Origin: Ideonella sp. A 288
Lineage (GTDB): Bacteria; Pseudomonadota; Gammaproteobacteria; Burkholderiales; Burkholderiaceae_C
Assembly (NCBI RefSeq): GCF_002198735.1
Contig: NZ_MWLO01000119.1
Coordinates: forward strand, 1-56,229
Length of the DNA: 56,229 nucleotides
Direction: 5' to 3'
In this document: positions 1 through 8,536 of the stretch, piece after piece
Layout: each line of letters begins with the position of its first letter
How positions within the stretch are numbered: the stretch's first letter is position 1
The notes under the pieces: model-generated
The model's input: the letters and a program-made list of their open reading frames with translations, nothing else
Database searches by the model: none
What the model was told of the DNA's origin: nothing
Program-made: the position numbers and the translations under genes

Positions 1-108
1 GGGGGGCCTGGGCGTGACAGTCCGCACGGTCGCCGGGTTGCCTTCGCGCCGCAACGGCCGAGATCGATCCCGACCCGCCCGCCTGGGCACGGACCCGCCC
101 GAGGTCAC

Positions 109-137
109 TTGACGGATCGCGGCACCCACCCTAGCCT
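109..137 (+). promoter_or_regulatory. Possible sigma70-type promoter for the VTT-domain gene
   Basis: A TTGACG hexamer at 109-114 is followed, after 17 bases, by TAGCCT at 132-137, which keeps the three most conserved -10 bases. Transcription would start near 144, about 30 bases before the ATG at 176. This is pattern matching in a GC-rich sequence and the -10 is weak. The remaining bases 1-108 show no supported gene. Confidence 0.3.
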
Positions 138-175
138 GTGCCGATGACGACAGCCTTCGCAGCTCGCCCCGGCCC

Positions 176-871
176 ATGACCGCCCCCGACACCCTGGCAC
201 CGCGCGCCGCGCCGGTGCGGCTGGTGCTGCGCTGGAGCCTGTTCGGCGCGCTGCTGCTGGCCTTCATCCTGGTGCCCTTCCTGGTGCTGGAAGACCAGAT
301 GAATGCGCTGGTGCAGGACACCTTGAAGTCCGAGCACTCGCTGGCCCTGGTCACGCTGGCGGTCATCGCGTTCCTGCTCGCCGACATCGTGCTGCCGATC
401 CCGTCGAGCTTCGTGCTGGCGACCACCGGCTTCCTGCTGGGCGCGGGCGCGGGCACGCTGGTGTGCTTCATCGGGCTCACCTGTGCCTCCGCCGCGGGCT
501 ACGCGATCGGCCGCTTTGCCGGCGAACCCGTGGCCGAGCGCATCGTCGGCCGCGCCGAACTCGATCGCTTCCGCGGGCTGTCCACGCGCTTCGGCGACGC
601 GCTGCTGGTGGCCTTCCGGGCCATGCCGGTGCTGGCCGAGGCCACCACGCTGCTGGCCGGCATGGCGCGCATGCCCTTGCTGCGCTTCGGGGTGCTGGTG
701 TCGATCGGCAATCTGGTGGTGGCGGCCTTGTACGCCGGCATCGGGGCCGCCTCGGCCGACCGCTCGTCGTTCCTGATGGTGTCGGTGGCGGGCATGGTGC
801 TGCCGGTGCTCATCGTGCTGGTGATGCGCTGGGTGATGCGGCCCCGCGCCGCCGGGCCCACCGCCCCCTGA
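176..871 (+). CDS. VTT (DedA/TVP38-like) domain membrane protein
   Basis: This 231-residue integral membrane protein has about five hydrophobic segments (roughly 17-38, 55-75, 78-100, 142-165, 170-192, 198-220). The middle carries the VTT/DedA signature: a small-residue-rich reentrant stretch around 72-115 (LPIPSSFVLATTGFLLGAG) and the later motif FRAMPVLAEATTLLAG at 147-162. VTT proteins act in the inner membrane and are linked to lipid scrambling or flipping and membrane homeostasis; the substrate of this one cannot be read from sequence. It is transcribed toward the large minus-strand operon and ends 23 bases from that operon's last stop codon. The ATG at 176 is the first start before the hydrophobic region. 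Confidence 0.8.
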   Translation: MTAPDTLAPRAAPVRLVLRWSLFGALLLAFILVPFLVLEDQMNALVQDTLKSEHSLALVTLAVIAFLLADIVLPIPSSFVLATTGFLLGAGAGTLVCFIGLTCASAAGYAIGRFAGEPVAERIVGRAELDRFRGLSTRFGDALLVAFRAMPVLAEATTLLAGMARMPLLRFGVLVSIGNLVVAALYAGIGAASADRSSFLMVSVAGMVLPVLIVLVMRWVMRPRAAGPTAP

Positions 872-887
872 AGTCCATCGCCCGGCG

Positions 888-905
888 TGGCGCGTCAGCG
901 CGCCA
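888..905. terminator. Hairpin between convergent genes (possible terminator)
   Basis: TGGCGCG at 888-894 and CGCGCCA at 899-905 form a perfect 7-bp stem with a TCAG loop. The hairpin includes the stop codon of the last minus-strand operon gene and lies just after the plus-strand VTT gene. No T-run follows on either strand, so intrinsic termination is uncertain. Confidence 0.3.
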
Positions 906-3327
906 GGCCGGTCAGCCGACGGCGCCAGCGGTGCCAGCCGGCGCGCAGGGCGGCGAGGTCGGGGCGCCAGCGATCGACCAGCACGCCGGCCAGCGAGAGC
1001 GCCAGCGCCAGTGCGACCAGCGTGCGATCGATCGGGCCGGTGCCGGGCCGTGCCCCATGCCGGACGGCCAGCGACGCCGGGTCCCAGGCCGCCACCAGAC
1101 CGGCCGCGCGCCAGGCGTCCAGTGCCGGGCTGGTGCCCCAGGTCCGGTCTTCGGCGGCGTGGCGCCGCAGGTGCAGTTGCCGCTGCGTGCCGCCGGGCGT
1201 CGCCGACTGGAAGGTGTAGAGGCCCGGGCCGGCGTCGGGCAGCCGGGCCTGCCACCGGCCCGGAGCCGCCGGGTCCATGGGCAGCGTGCGGCCCTGGGCC
1301 GTCGGCGTGTCCACCGTGACGGACGGGGCGGCCTCGCCGGGCCCGTCGGCCTCGATGTGCAAAGCACCCGGCCCGTCCGACACCGCCAGGCGCAGCGCGC
1401 CGCCTGGCGGCGTGCCGCTGGCCCAGTGGGCCAGGCCGCCGGCCAGGCGCGGCCATTCGCGCCAGGCCGGCCAGGCCGGGGTCCAGGCGCCCATGCCGCT
1501 GGTCACGGCCACCACGCGGCCGAGCCCCGCCTGGTGGAAGGCCAGCAGCGGATCGCCTTGCGCGCTCTGCACGGCCACCACCGCGCCGGCCTGGGCGCGG
1601 GTGGCGGCATGGGCGGCCACCGGCGGCCAGTCGGCCAGGGTGCCGGGGGCGAAGGGCAGCGGCTGGCGCTGGGTGGCGGCGATGCGGCCGCGCTCGATGC
1701 GCGCGCGCCGCCGCTCCAGCCCCGAGCGCATCACTGCCGGCAGCTCGGCGGCCTCGGCCACGCGCAGCACCACGCCGGCCTCGGCGCCGACCAGGCGCTG
1801 CAGCGCGCCGACGTCGGCCTCCGGCCCGACGGCCAGCGCGATCAGTTCGACGCGCGTGCGTTCGAGCCGCGCGCGCAGCCCGTCCAGCGGCGCGCTGTCG
1901 ACGAAGCCGTCGGTGACGACGACCAGCAACCGCCGCGCGGCGCCCGAGCGCTCGAGATCGCCGATCGCCAGGTCGAGCGCCGGCGCGAGCGTCGTGCCGC
2001 CGTTCGGGGTGACAGGCCAGTCGCGGTCGAGGGCCACGCGCCCGGCGGCGGCGGGGCCAAGCGGGATCAGCACCCGCGGCGCCACGTCGAAGACGACGAG
2101 GCCCAGCGCATCGCGGTCGCTCAGGCCTCGGGCCGTCTCCTGCACCGCGCGCTGGGCCAGCGCGAAGCGGTCGACGCCGCCGCTGCCCTGGCCCATGCTG
2201 CCCGACTTGTCCACCGCGAAGACGATGGCCGCCGGCGCGTCCAGCGCCGCCGGCTCCGACAGCACCGGCAGCACCGATTCGAGCGCCGAGCCGCGGTAGC
2301 CGCCGCGCGCGAACGAGCGTTCGCCGCCCAGCACCACCAACCCCAGCCCGCGCTGCCGCACGGCGGCCACCAGCGCGGCCCAGAACCGCGGCCCGGCATC
2401 GGCGATGGCCACGTCGTCCAGCACCACCGCCTGGTAGCCGTCCAGCCCGTCGGCGTGGGCGTCCAGCCGCGAGGCCGGCACCACCTGCAGCGACCAGCCA
2501 CCGTCGCGCAGGCTGCGTGCCAGCGGCCCGGGCGATCCCTGGGCGTAGAGGATGGCGGCGCCCGGCGCCACGTCGACGACGGCGGCGTCGGGCAGGGCGT
2601 CGAGCGGCGTCGTCGCGTCGGGCGCGTGCAGCGCCACGTCGATGACCGCTGCGCCGCTGCGCAGGCCGTCGAACACGACCGTCGCGCGGCCCGCGCCATC
2701 GGCCTCGGCGCGGGCCGACTGCAGCTCGCCGCCGGCCAGTCGGGCGGTGGCGTCGACGCGCAGCGGGCCGTCCAGCCGACCGGCCAGTTGCACCGTCAGC
2801 CGCACCGGCTGGCCGACCTGCGCGCGGTCGGGCGCCAGCACCTCGGCGATGCGCGTGGCCGGCGGCGGGCGGCCGACCGCGATCCACTGCAACGGCATCC
2901 GCGCCTCGCGGGCCGCGCGCAAGGCCCGCGCCGCGTCGCCGGCGTTCTCGAGGCCGTCCGAGACCACGACGACGCGGTCGAACGGCGCCTCGGCATGGGC
3001 CGCCAGGGCGGCGTCCAGCGCCGCCTCGATGTGGGTGGCCAACGGGTCGAGCCCGGCGGCGTGCGAGCCGGGGGCGCTCGGTCGGCCGGCGAAGTCGATC
3101 TGCTGCAGCGTCGCGCCGCCTGCGGCCTGCGTGGCGCGCAGCACCTCGGCCACCGCCTGGTCGGCGGCGGCGCGCGGCACGCTCTGCGAGCGGTCCACCA
3201 GCACCAGCACGCGCGGCCGGTGGCGCGTGTCGAGCCAGGCCGTGCCCAGCAGCGCCAGCGCCAGCACGGCCAGCGCGGCCGCCTGCAGCGCCAGTGCCAA
3301 CAGCGTTCTGGAGCGGCCATCGGTCAT
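895..3327 (-). CDS. Membrane-anchored double vWA protein with central GATase1-like domain
   Basis: This 810-residue protein is the last gene of the twelve-gene operon. A transmembrane segment lies near 8-30, followed by a vWA-like region starting LVLVDRSQS (about 41-49). A glutamine-amidotransferase-like block sits around 260-350 (LGLVVLGGERSFARGGYRGS). A second vWA domain has an intact MIDAS motif DKSGS near 370 and a TDGFVDS strand. A C-terminal hydrophobic segment is present near 785-800. Large vWA plus GATase-like proteins downstream of MoxR/DUF58/BatA genes are common in Planctomycetes and some Proteobacteria and are thought to act in MoxR-dependent assembly or chaperoning. The start ATG overlaps the BatA-like gene stop by 4 nt. 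The target is unknown. Confidence 0.75.
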   Translation of the reverse strand: MTDGRSRTLLALALQAAALAVLALALLGTAWLDTRHRPRVLVLVDRSQSVPRAAADQAVAEVLRATQAAGGATLQQIDFAGRPSAPGSHAAGLDPLATHIEAALDAALAAHAEAPFDRVVVVSDGLENAGDAARALRAAREARMPLQWIAVGRPPPATRIAEVLAPDRAQVGQPVRLTVQLAGRLDGPLRVDATARLAGGELQSARAEADGAGRATVVFDGLRSGAAVIDVALHAPDATTPLDALPDAAVVDVAPGAAILYAQGSPGPLARSLRDGGWSLQVVPASRLDAHADGLDGYQAVVLDDVAIADAGPRFWAALVAAVRQRGLGLVVLGGERSFARGGYRGSALESVLPVLSEPAALDAPAAIVFAVDKSGSMGQGSGGVDRFALAQRAVQETARGLSDRDALGLVVFDVAPRVLIPLGPAAAGRVALDRDWPVTPNGGTTLAPALDLAIGDLERSGAARRLLVVVTDGFVDSAPLDGLRARLERTRVELIALAVGPEADVGALQRLVGAEAGVVLRVAEAAELPAVMRSGLERRRARIERGRIAATQRQPLPFAPGTLADWPPVAAHAATRAQAGAVVAVQSAQGDPLLAFHQAGLGRVVAVTSGMGAWTPAWPAWREWPRLAGGLAHWASGTPPGGALRLAVSDGPGALHIEADGPGEAAPSVTVDTPTAQGRTLPMDPAAPGRWQARLPDAGPGLYTFQSATPGGTQRQLHLRRHAAEDRTWGTSPALDAWRAAGLVAAWDPASLAVRHGARPGTGPIDRTLVALALALSLAGVLVDRWRPDLAALRAGWHRWRRRLTGLAR

Positions 3328-4931
3328 GGCCGCGGCGCCTCGGCGACGGGACGCAGGCGCCGCCACTGGCGGCCCAGCGCGGCGATCTCCCACAGCAGCA
3401 CCAGCAGCGCCAGCCCCAGCAGGGGCCGCACGCCATCGGCCAGTGCGCGGGCGCGGTGCGCGTCGGACACCGCCGCGCCCTTCGGGTCGCCCGGTGGCGT
3501 CACCACTGCCGCCGCCGAGGCCGCCGGCGCCACGCGCGACGCCGCGGCCCCGCGGTCGGTGACGGCGATCTCGTCGAGCAGCCGCGCGTCGAGCACCTGC
3601 TCGGCCATCAGGTTCACCAGCAGCGGTGTGTCGGCCCCCGGCGCCAGGGCCATCGTCGCGAAGTCCAGCGACGTGTCCACCTGCGTGGGCGCGCCTGCAC
3701 GGCCGACGATCACCGGCTCGCCGCCGATGGCCAGCAGCACCGTGTCGGCCGGACGCGGCTGCAGGCGTGCCGCGAGGGCCAGCCGGTCGGTGTCGAGGCG
3801 CACGCGCCGCGCGTCGGCCACTGCGGTCGACCACTGCACCGCGCCGGTGGCGCGCGCCGGGGCACGATCGGCCCGCGCGTGGATCGTCGGCACGCGGCGG
3901 GCAGCGTCCGCGGTGCCGCAGTGCAGGGCGGCGTCCGCGTCGGCGGCGCCGGCGGCCGCCACGGTGAGCGCCGGGTGCGCGGCCACGGCCGCGGCCAGGG
4001 CCGGCGGGCAGGCCGGGTCCACCGCCACCTTGCGACGGCGCAGCGGGGCCAGGTCGAGCGCGATCTCGTCGTCCTCGGCCAGGGCATCGCCCGGCTGCAG
4101 CGTGGCGCGTACGCGGGCCGAGGCCGGCACGGTGGCGGCCACCTGCACGCTGCGGCCCGGCTCGATCTGCCGGGTCGACCGCAGCGCCTCGCCCGCGTCG
4201 GTGCTGACGACGATCTCGCGGGTTTCGGCGCTGGCGCCGCCGTTGGCCACCGTCAGCAGCAGGTCGATGCGGTCGGCATCGTCCGGATGCCGCCGCGCCG
4301 ACAGTCGCGCCAATCCGATGTTGCTGGCCACCCGACCCACCTGCACCACGCGGTCGGGCCGCCGGCCGCCGGGCCAGTCGAGCAGCGCCGCGTCGGCGCC
4401 ATCGGTGAGCAGCCAGTGCAGGCGGTCGGAGCGCAGCAGCGGCGCCGGTGGCGCGCCAGGCTCCTGCCGGCCGGCGGCGGCGGCCGACACGGTGGCCACG
4501 GTCGACGGCGACAAGGCGCCGAGGTTGTGCCACGGGTCACCCAGCGCGCGCACCTCGACTTCTGCTCCGGCCACCTCGTCCAGCGCCGTGCGCGCACTGG
4601 CCAGGCCCTCGGCCAGCCGCGTGGCCGGGCCTTCGCGCGTGCGCATGCTCAGCGAATCGTCCACCCACAGCGTGATGCGGGTGGCCTGCAGCGGCCACTG
4701 CGGCTCGGCCAGGGCCAGCAGGCACAGCGTGGCCAGCAGCGCGCGGCGCCGCCAGGCGGGGTCGGGCGGCCGGCGCGTGCCCGCGGCCGGCGGGCTGACG
4801 GCCGAGCCGCGCCACAGGCCCAGGCGCGCGACCTGCACCACGCGGCGGTGCGCGCCGCCGCGGTGCAGCCAGCGGATCACCGGCAGCAGCCCCAGGCCGA
4901 GCAACCACCACGGAGCGGCCAGCGTCAGCAA
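3324..4931 (-). CDS. BatA-like aerotolerance-family membrane protein
   Basis: This 535-residue protein begins with a hydrophobic helix (LTLAAPWWLLGLGLLPVIRWL) typical of the BatA N-terminal domain. A second helix lies near 63-80 and a vWA-like stretch begins LWVDDSLSM near 87-95. The long periplasmic middle is followed by a C-terminal transmembrane helix (LLGLALLVLLWEIAAL). The family partners with MoxR ATPases and DUF58 proteins at the inner membrane. I chose the TTG start at 4931, which overlaps the DUF58 stop by 7 nt, because it directly precedes the conserved N-terminal helix and no ATG is available there. It lacks a full vWA domain; that domain is supplied by the next gene, whose start overlaps this stop by 4 nt. 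Confidence 0.7.
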   Translation of the reverse strand: MLTLAAPWWLLGLGLLPVIRWLHRGGAHRRVVQVARLGLWRGSAVSPPAAGTRRPPDPAWRRRALLATLCLLALAEPQWPLQATRITLWVDDSLSMRTREGPATRLAEGLASARTALDEVAGAEVEVRALGDPWHNLGALSPSTVATVSAAAAGRQEPGAPPAPLLRSDRLHWLLTDGADAALLDWPGGRRPDRVVQVGRVASNIGLARLSARRHPDDADRIDLLLTVANGGASAETREIVVSTDAGEALRSTRQIEPGRSVQVAATVPASARVRATLQPGDALAEDDEIALDLAPLRRRKVAVDPACPPALAAAVAAHPALTVAAAGAADADAALHCGTADAARRVPTIHARADRAPARATGAVQWSTAVADARRVRLDTDRLALAARLQPRPADTVLLAIGGEPVIVGRAGAPTQVDTSLDFATMALAPGADTPLLVNLMAEQVLDARLLDEIAVTDRGAAASRVAPAASAAAVVTPPGDPKGAAVSDAHRARALADGVRPLLGLALLVLLWEIAALGRQWRRLRPVAEAPRP

Positions 4932-5824
4932 TTGGATCGCGCCTGGACCAGGTGCCGGATCAGCGTGTGCTGCCAGGGCTGGGCGATGTCCCAGTCGGTG
5001 AAGGCCGCGCCGCTGCGCAGGCAGAAGCCGCGCAGCCGCGCCGTCATCGCCCGGCGCTCGGCGGCGGCCAGTGCCTCGGCGGCGCCGCCGGCCTGCGCGG
5101 GCAGGTGCACGCCGGTTTCCACGTCGAGCAGTTCCACCTCGCCGTCCGTGCCCAGGTGCATGTCGGCGGGGTCGTTCACCTGCACCAGGTGCAGCGCGGT
5201 GCAGCGCTGCAGCAGCGCGGCCAGGTCGCGGCGCAACTCGTCGTCGGCCAGGCCGTCGGAGAGCACGAACACCGACGCCGCGCCGCGCAGGTGTCGTGCG
5301 CAGGCGCCGAGTTCGGAGCGCTCGCCGGTCGTCGACGGCTTCAGCGTGCCCAGCAGCCGCGCGAGGGCCGCGTAGTGGTGCTGCCCACGGCCCCCCGGGC
5401 ACTCGGCCAGCACGCGCTCGCCGAAGGCCAGCAGGCCCACGCGGTGGCCCAACTGCAGCAGTGCATAGGCCATCGCAGCGGCCATCTGCAGCGCGCCGCG
5501 CCACTTGGCTGCGCCATGCGTGGCCATCGACGAGCTGGTGTCGAGCAGCAGGGTCCAGTCGGTGGCCGATTCGGCCTCGAAGCGGCGCAGGATCGGCCGC
5601 CGCTGCCGCGCCGTCTGCCGCCAGTCGATGTGGCGCACCTCGTCGCCGGGCGCGTAGTCGCGGTGGTCGAGGTGCTGCAGCCCGACGCCGGCCTGGCGCG
5701 ACACCGCACGCGACCCGGCGGTGCGCGGCAGGCGCTCGACCAGCAACTGCGCGGCCGCGGACGCGAAGGCCTGCAGCTCCGGCTCGCTGGGCAGCGCGGC
5801 GCGGGTCAGAGTCGGCGTCGCCAT
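4925..5824 (-). CDS. DUF58 domain protein (MoxR partner)
   Basis: This is a 299-residue soluble protein. The DUF58 hallmark is visible around 52-75: HLDHRDYAPGDEVRHIDWRQ followed by TARQRR. A degenerate vWA fold follows, with a MIDAS-like LLLDTSSSM near 93-101 and FVLSDGLADD further on. DUF58 proteins are regularly encoded directly after a MoxR ATPase, and the pair is believed to modulate assembly or activity of vWA-containing client proteins. The ATG start at 5824 lies inside the moxR-like gene (19-nt overlap), and the stop overlaps the next start, so translation is coupled on both sides. Confidence 0.85.
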   Translation of the reverse strand: MATPTLTRAALPSEPELQAFASAAAQLLVERLPRTAGSRAVSRQAGVGLQHLDHRDYAPGDEVRHIDWRQTARQRRPILRRFEAESATDWTLLLDTSSSMATHGAAKWRGALQMAAAMAYALLQLGHRVGLLAFGERVLAECPGGRGQHHYAALARLLGTLKPSTTGERSELGACARHLRGAASVFVLSDGLADDELRRDLAALLQRCTALHLVQVNDPADMHLGTDGEVELLDVETGVHLPAQAGGAAEALAAAERRAMTARLRGFCLRSGAAFTDWDIAQPWQHTLIRHLVQARSNC

Positions 5825-6852
5825 CCGTCGATGATCGAGGCCAGCGTCGAATCGGTGTCGAGGCCGTCGAGCTCGCTCTCCAGCCGCAGCAGGATGCGGT
5901 GGCGCAGCACCGGCAGCGCCACCGCCGCCAGGTCGTCGACGTCCACGTGCGGGCGGCCGGCCATCAGCGCCCGCACCCGCGCGGCGCGCACCACCGCCTG
6001 CAGCGCGCGCGGGCTGGCGCCGTAGCGGATGTGGCGGCGCGCGCCGGTGTCGGCCGGGCCTTTGCCGTCGGCGCTGGCGGGCTCGGGCTGCGTGGCCATG
6101 ATCAGCTCCACCGCCGCGTCCTTGCAGCGCTCGCCCAGCAGCACCGTGCGGCACAGCGCGGTGATGCGCAGCACGTCGGCCGGGCCGGCGATGGCCTTCA
6201 GCGTGTCGGAGGGCTCGGCGTCGAGCGACACGTCGAGCAGCGCCCGCAGTGATTCGCGCGCCGGGAACGGCACCGTCAGCTTGAACATGAAGCGGTCGAG
6301 CTGCGCCTCGGGCAGCGGGTAGGTGCCTTCGAGCTCGATCGGGTTCTGCGTGGCCAGCACGCAGAACGGGCTGGGCAGGCGGTGGGTGGTGCCGGCCTGC
6401 GTGACCTGGCGTTCCTGCATGGCCTCGAGCAGGGCCGCCTGCGTGCGCGGCGTGGCGCGGTTGATCTCGTCGACCAGCACCAGCTGCGCGAACACCGGCC
6501 CGGGCCGGAACTCGAAGCTCGACGCGCCGCCCGCCGCGGTGGCGTAGACCTCGGCGCCGGTGACGTCGGCGGGCATCAGGTCGGGCGTGCACTGCACGCG
6601 TGCCCAGTGCAGCCCCAGCGCGGCGGCCAGGGCCTTGGCGAGGTGGGTCTTGCCGAGGCCGGGCAGGCCCTCGACCAGCACGTGCCCGCCGGCGAACACC
6701 GCGGTGACGAGGTGGGTGACGAGTTCGCCCTGGCCGACGATGACGCGGCCCAGCAGCGCCTGCAGGTCCAGCAGGCAGCGGTGCGCGTCGGCGTAGTCCC
6801 GGTCGGTGGCCGGCGCGCCGGTCAGCGGGTTCGCGCGCTGGACTTCATCCAT
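5806..6852 (-). CDS. MoxR-family AAA+ ATPase
   Basis: This 348-residue protein has a clear Walker A (GLPGLGKT, 63-70), Walker B (LVLVDEINRA, about 124-133), a sensor-1 region (CVLATQNPIELEGTYPLPEAQ) and an arginine-containing LDRFMFKL segment, all hallmarks of the MoxR subfamily. MoxR proteins are cytoplasmic chaperone-like ATPases that work with vWA proteins such as those encoded by the next three genes. The start ATG at 6852 overlaps the upstream membrane-protein gene by 31 nt. NorQ at 37589 is a distant member of the same ATPase class, so this window holds two MoxR/vWA modules. The client of this module is unknown; the upstream toroid and YdjY proteins are candidates. Confidence 0.92.
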   Translation of the reverse strand: MDEVQRANPLTGAPATDRDYADAHRCLLDLQALLGRVIVGQGELVTHLVTAVFAGGHVLVEGLPGLGKTHLAKALAAALGLHWARVQCTPDLMPADVTGAEVYATAAGGASSFEFRPGPVFAQLVLVDEINRATPRTQAALLEAMQERQVTQAGTTHRLPSPFCVLATQNPIELEGTYPLPEAQLDRFMFKLTVPFPARESLRALLDVSLDAEPSDTLKAIAGPADVLRITALCRTVLLGERCKDAAVELIMATQPEPASADGKGPADTGARRHIRYGASPRALQAVVRAARVRALMAGRPHVDVDDLAAVALPVLRHRILLRLESELDGLDTDSTLASIIDGWRRRL

Positions 6853-8045
6853 GCTTGTACATAGCTCGTTTCGGTTGCGGTCAGCCACGCGGCCTCGGTG
6901 GCTGTCGGGGGCGGGGACGCGGCCGCGGCGACCCCGGCCGGCGCCGCCGCGCCACCTGGCGTCGACGGCCCGTCGTCCATGGCCGCTCCACGCGCCATGT
7001 CGGCCTGTCGGTCGGCCGACGATCGACGGGCACCGGCCTCGGATCTTTGCACGGGAATCGCGCCGCGCAGCGCCCGCGAAACGCCAACATCGGCACGCTC
7101 GTCGCGGCTGTCGCCGGCCTCGCGCCCCGACCCGGCACCGGCCACCTGCGTGGCCCCGGTGGGGGGCGCAGCGTCCACCGGCGCACCGGCCGCGGCCATG
7201 TCGCGGGCGGCGGCGGCATCGCCCCTGGGCGTGGCCCCGGGCGGCGCGGTGGCGGCGGGCGGACGGTCGTCGGGCGTGCCGCCGCCAGCGGTCGGGGCGC
7301 CGCCGCCCGATCCCGGCGGTTCGGGCGTCTCGCGGGACGCCGCGGGCCGCAGGGCACGGGTGATCTCGGTGGCCAGGGCGGTCGGCGCCTCGGCGGCCGC
7401 CAGCGGGCGATCGCCCAGCCCGGCCGGTGCCGACGCGGTCACCGCGGCGGCCGGCGCCGCGGCCGGCGCGGGGTCCGGCAGCACCTGCACCAGGGCCGCC
7501 AGCGCCGTGCAGACCAGCATCGACAGCAGCGGCCGGGCCAGCCGCAGCGGCTCGTGGTGTTGTGCCAGGCGCTGGTGCGCGTCGGGCACCCGGGCCTGCG
7601 CCCACTGCACGAGCCATCGCACCGCGGCAGCGTCGCGGCCGGCCGTGCCGGGCCGGCCCGCCTCGATCAGCGTGCCGAAGGCCGAGGCGCCGCCCAGGTG
7701 GCGGTCGGCCCAGAGGGCGCAGGCCGACTCGGCGGGCCGGCGTCGGCCGGCCCAGGCCAGCGCCACCCCCCACGGCAGGGCCAGGGCGGCGAGCACCGCA
7801 CCCGCGGCCACCGGCCGTGCGACGACGTGCACCGCTGCGGCCAGCAACATCAGCCCCGCCGAGGCCCACGCCGCCCGACGCCCCGCCACGATGAACTCGT
7901 CGCGCCACAGGCGACGCCGCACCGCGGCCAGCAGAGCCTGCACCGTTGGCGGTGTCCTGTCGGCACCGCCGCCCGGGCCGCCCGAAGGGACAGGCGCGCC
8001 CCTTGGGGGGCTGCGAACGGCGAGGCCCTCGGGGTCTGGCGTCAT
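6822..8045 (-). CDS. Unrecognised membrane protein with long Pro/Ala/Gly-rich tail
   Basis: I do not recognise this 407-residue protein. Residues 1-35 are low-complexity and partly encoded by a palindromic repeat (7971-8033), so the true N-terminus may lie further in. Two hydrophobic segments lie around 48-93 and one around 153-175. From about 175 to 390 the chain is rich in Ala, Pro, Gly and Thr and probably disordered. The layout resembles DUF4175-like membrane proteins that accompany MoxR clusters, but I cannot confirm that. It overlaps the genes on both sides (ATGA at the start, 31 nt at the end), so it is a real member of the operon. Confidence 0.6.
   Translation of the reverse strand: MTPDPEGLAVRSPPRGAPVPSGGPGGGADRTPPTVQALLAAVRRRLWRDEFIVAGRRAAWASAGLMLLAAAVHVVARPVAAGAVLAALALPWGVALAWAGRRRPAESACALWADRHLGGASAFGTLIEAGRPGTAGRDAAAVRWLVQWAQARVPDAHQRLAQHHEPLRLARPLLSMLVCTALAALVQVLPDPAPAAAPAAAVTASAPAGLGDRPLAAAEAPTALATEITRALRPAASRETPEPPGSGGGAPTAGGGTPDDRPPAATAPPGATPRGDAAAARDMAAAGAPVDAAPPTGATQVAGAGSGREAGDSRDERADVGVSRALRGAIPVQRSEAGARRSSADRQADMARGAAMDDGPSTPGGAAAPAGVAAAASPPPTATEAAWLTATETSYVQAWMKSSARTR
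7971..8033. repeat. Palindromic GC-rich repeat at the 5' end of a coding sequence
   Basis: On the minus strand this stretch contains CCCCCCAAGGGG, then GCGCGCC, then GGGCGGCCC. The same order of blocks (CCCCCGAGGGG, GCGCC, GGGCGGCCC) occurs at 39255-39343, so the two look like members of one dispersed REP-like family. Here it supplies codons 4-25 or so of the 6822-8045 gene, giving an atypical N-terminus. Confidence 0.45.
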
Positions 8046-8536
8046 GGCGGCGGCGCGGCCCACCAGCCCCTTGCCAGCCACACCGCGGCCAGCAAGGCGA
8101 CACTGGTCAAGGTGGCCACGGACTCGGCCAGCCCCGCGCGGCGCACCGTGCGCCGCAGCCCCTGGCCGACGAGCGGCAGCGCCGCGCCAGCGGCCAGCAG
8201 CAGGCCTTCGGCCAGCGCCAGCCGCGCCCAGGGCAGGCTGCTGGCCGATCCCGCCAGCAGCACCAGCGGCCACGCGGGGGCCACCCACGCGGCCGCGGCT
8301 GCGGCGCCCGGACCCCAGCCGTGCAGGCTGCCGGTGCGCAGGCCGACCAGCCCCAGTCCCATCGCGCGCACCAGCCACAGCGCCTGCAAGGCGTCGGCCG
8401 CGGCGCGGCTGGCGTCGGCACCGGTGCCCAGCGCGAGGCGGGTGCTGCCCAGCCACCACACGGCGATGGCGGCGGTCAGCGCCAGGCCGGAGAGCGCGGC
8501 CCCGCGCGGCAGGTGGGCGTCGCGTGGCGAGGTCAT
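8042..8536 (-). CDS. Small unrecognised four-helix membrane protein
   Basis: This 164-residue protein is almost entirely hydrophobic. Segments lie near 12-32 (LSGLALTAAIAVWWLG), 48-66, 73-100, and 135-160, with a short polar N-terminus (MTSPRDAHLPRG). I do not recognise a family. It sits between two other membrane proteins upstream of the moxR-like gene, with 4-nt ATGA overlaps at both ends, so co-translation and a shared membrane complex are likely. No catalytic or cofactor motif is visible. Confidence 0.55.
   Translation of the reverse strand: MTSPRDAHLPRGAALSGLALTAAIAVWWLGSTRLALGTGADASRAAADALQALWLVRAMGLGLVGLRTGSLHGWGPGAAAAAAWVAPAWPLVLLAGSASSLPWARLALAEGLLLAAGAALPLVGQGLRRTVRRAGLAESVATLTSVALLAAVWLARGWWAAPPP

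Noticed and set aside
463-5001. Very long open frame on the plus strand (over 1500 codons) antisense to the vWA and BatA genes
   Set aside because: Composition is dominated by Arg, Gly, Ala, Pro and His with no domain signature, and it opposes several overlapping genes with clear family motifs. Long antisense frames are expected at this GC content.
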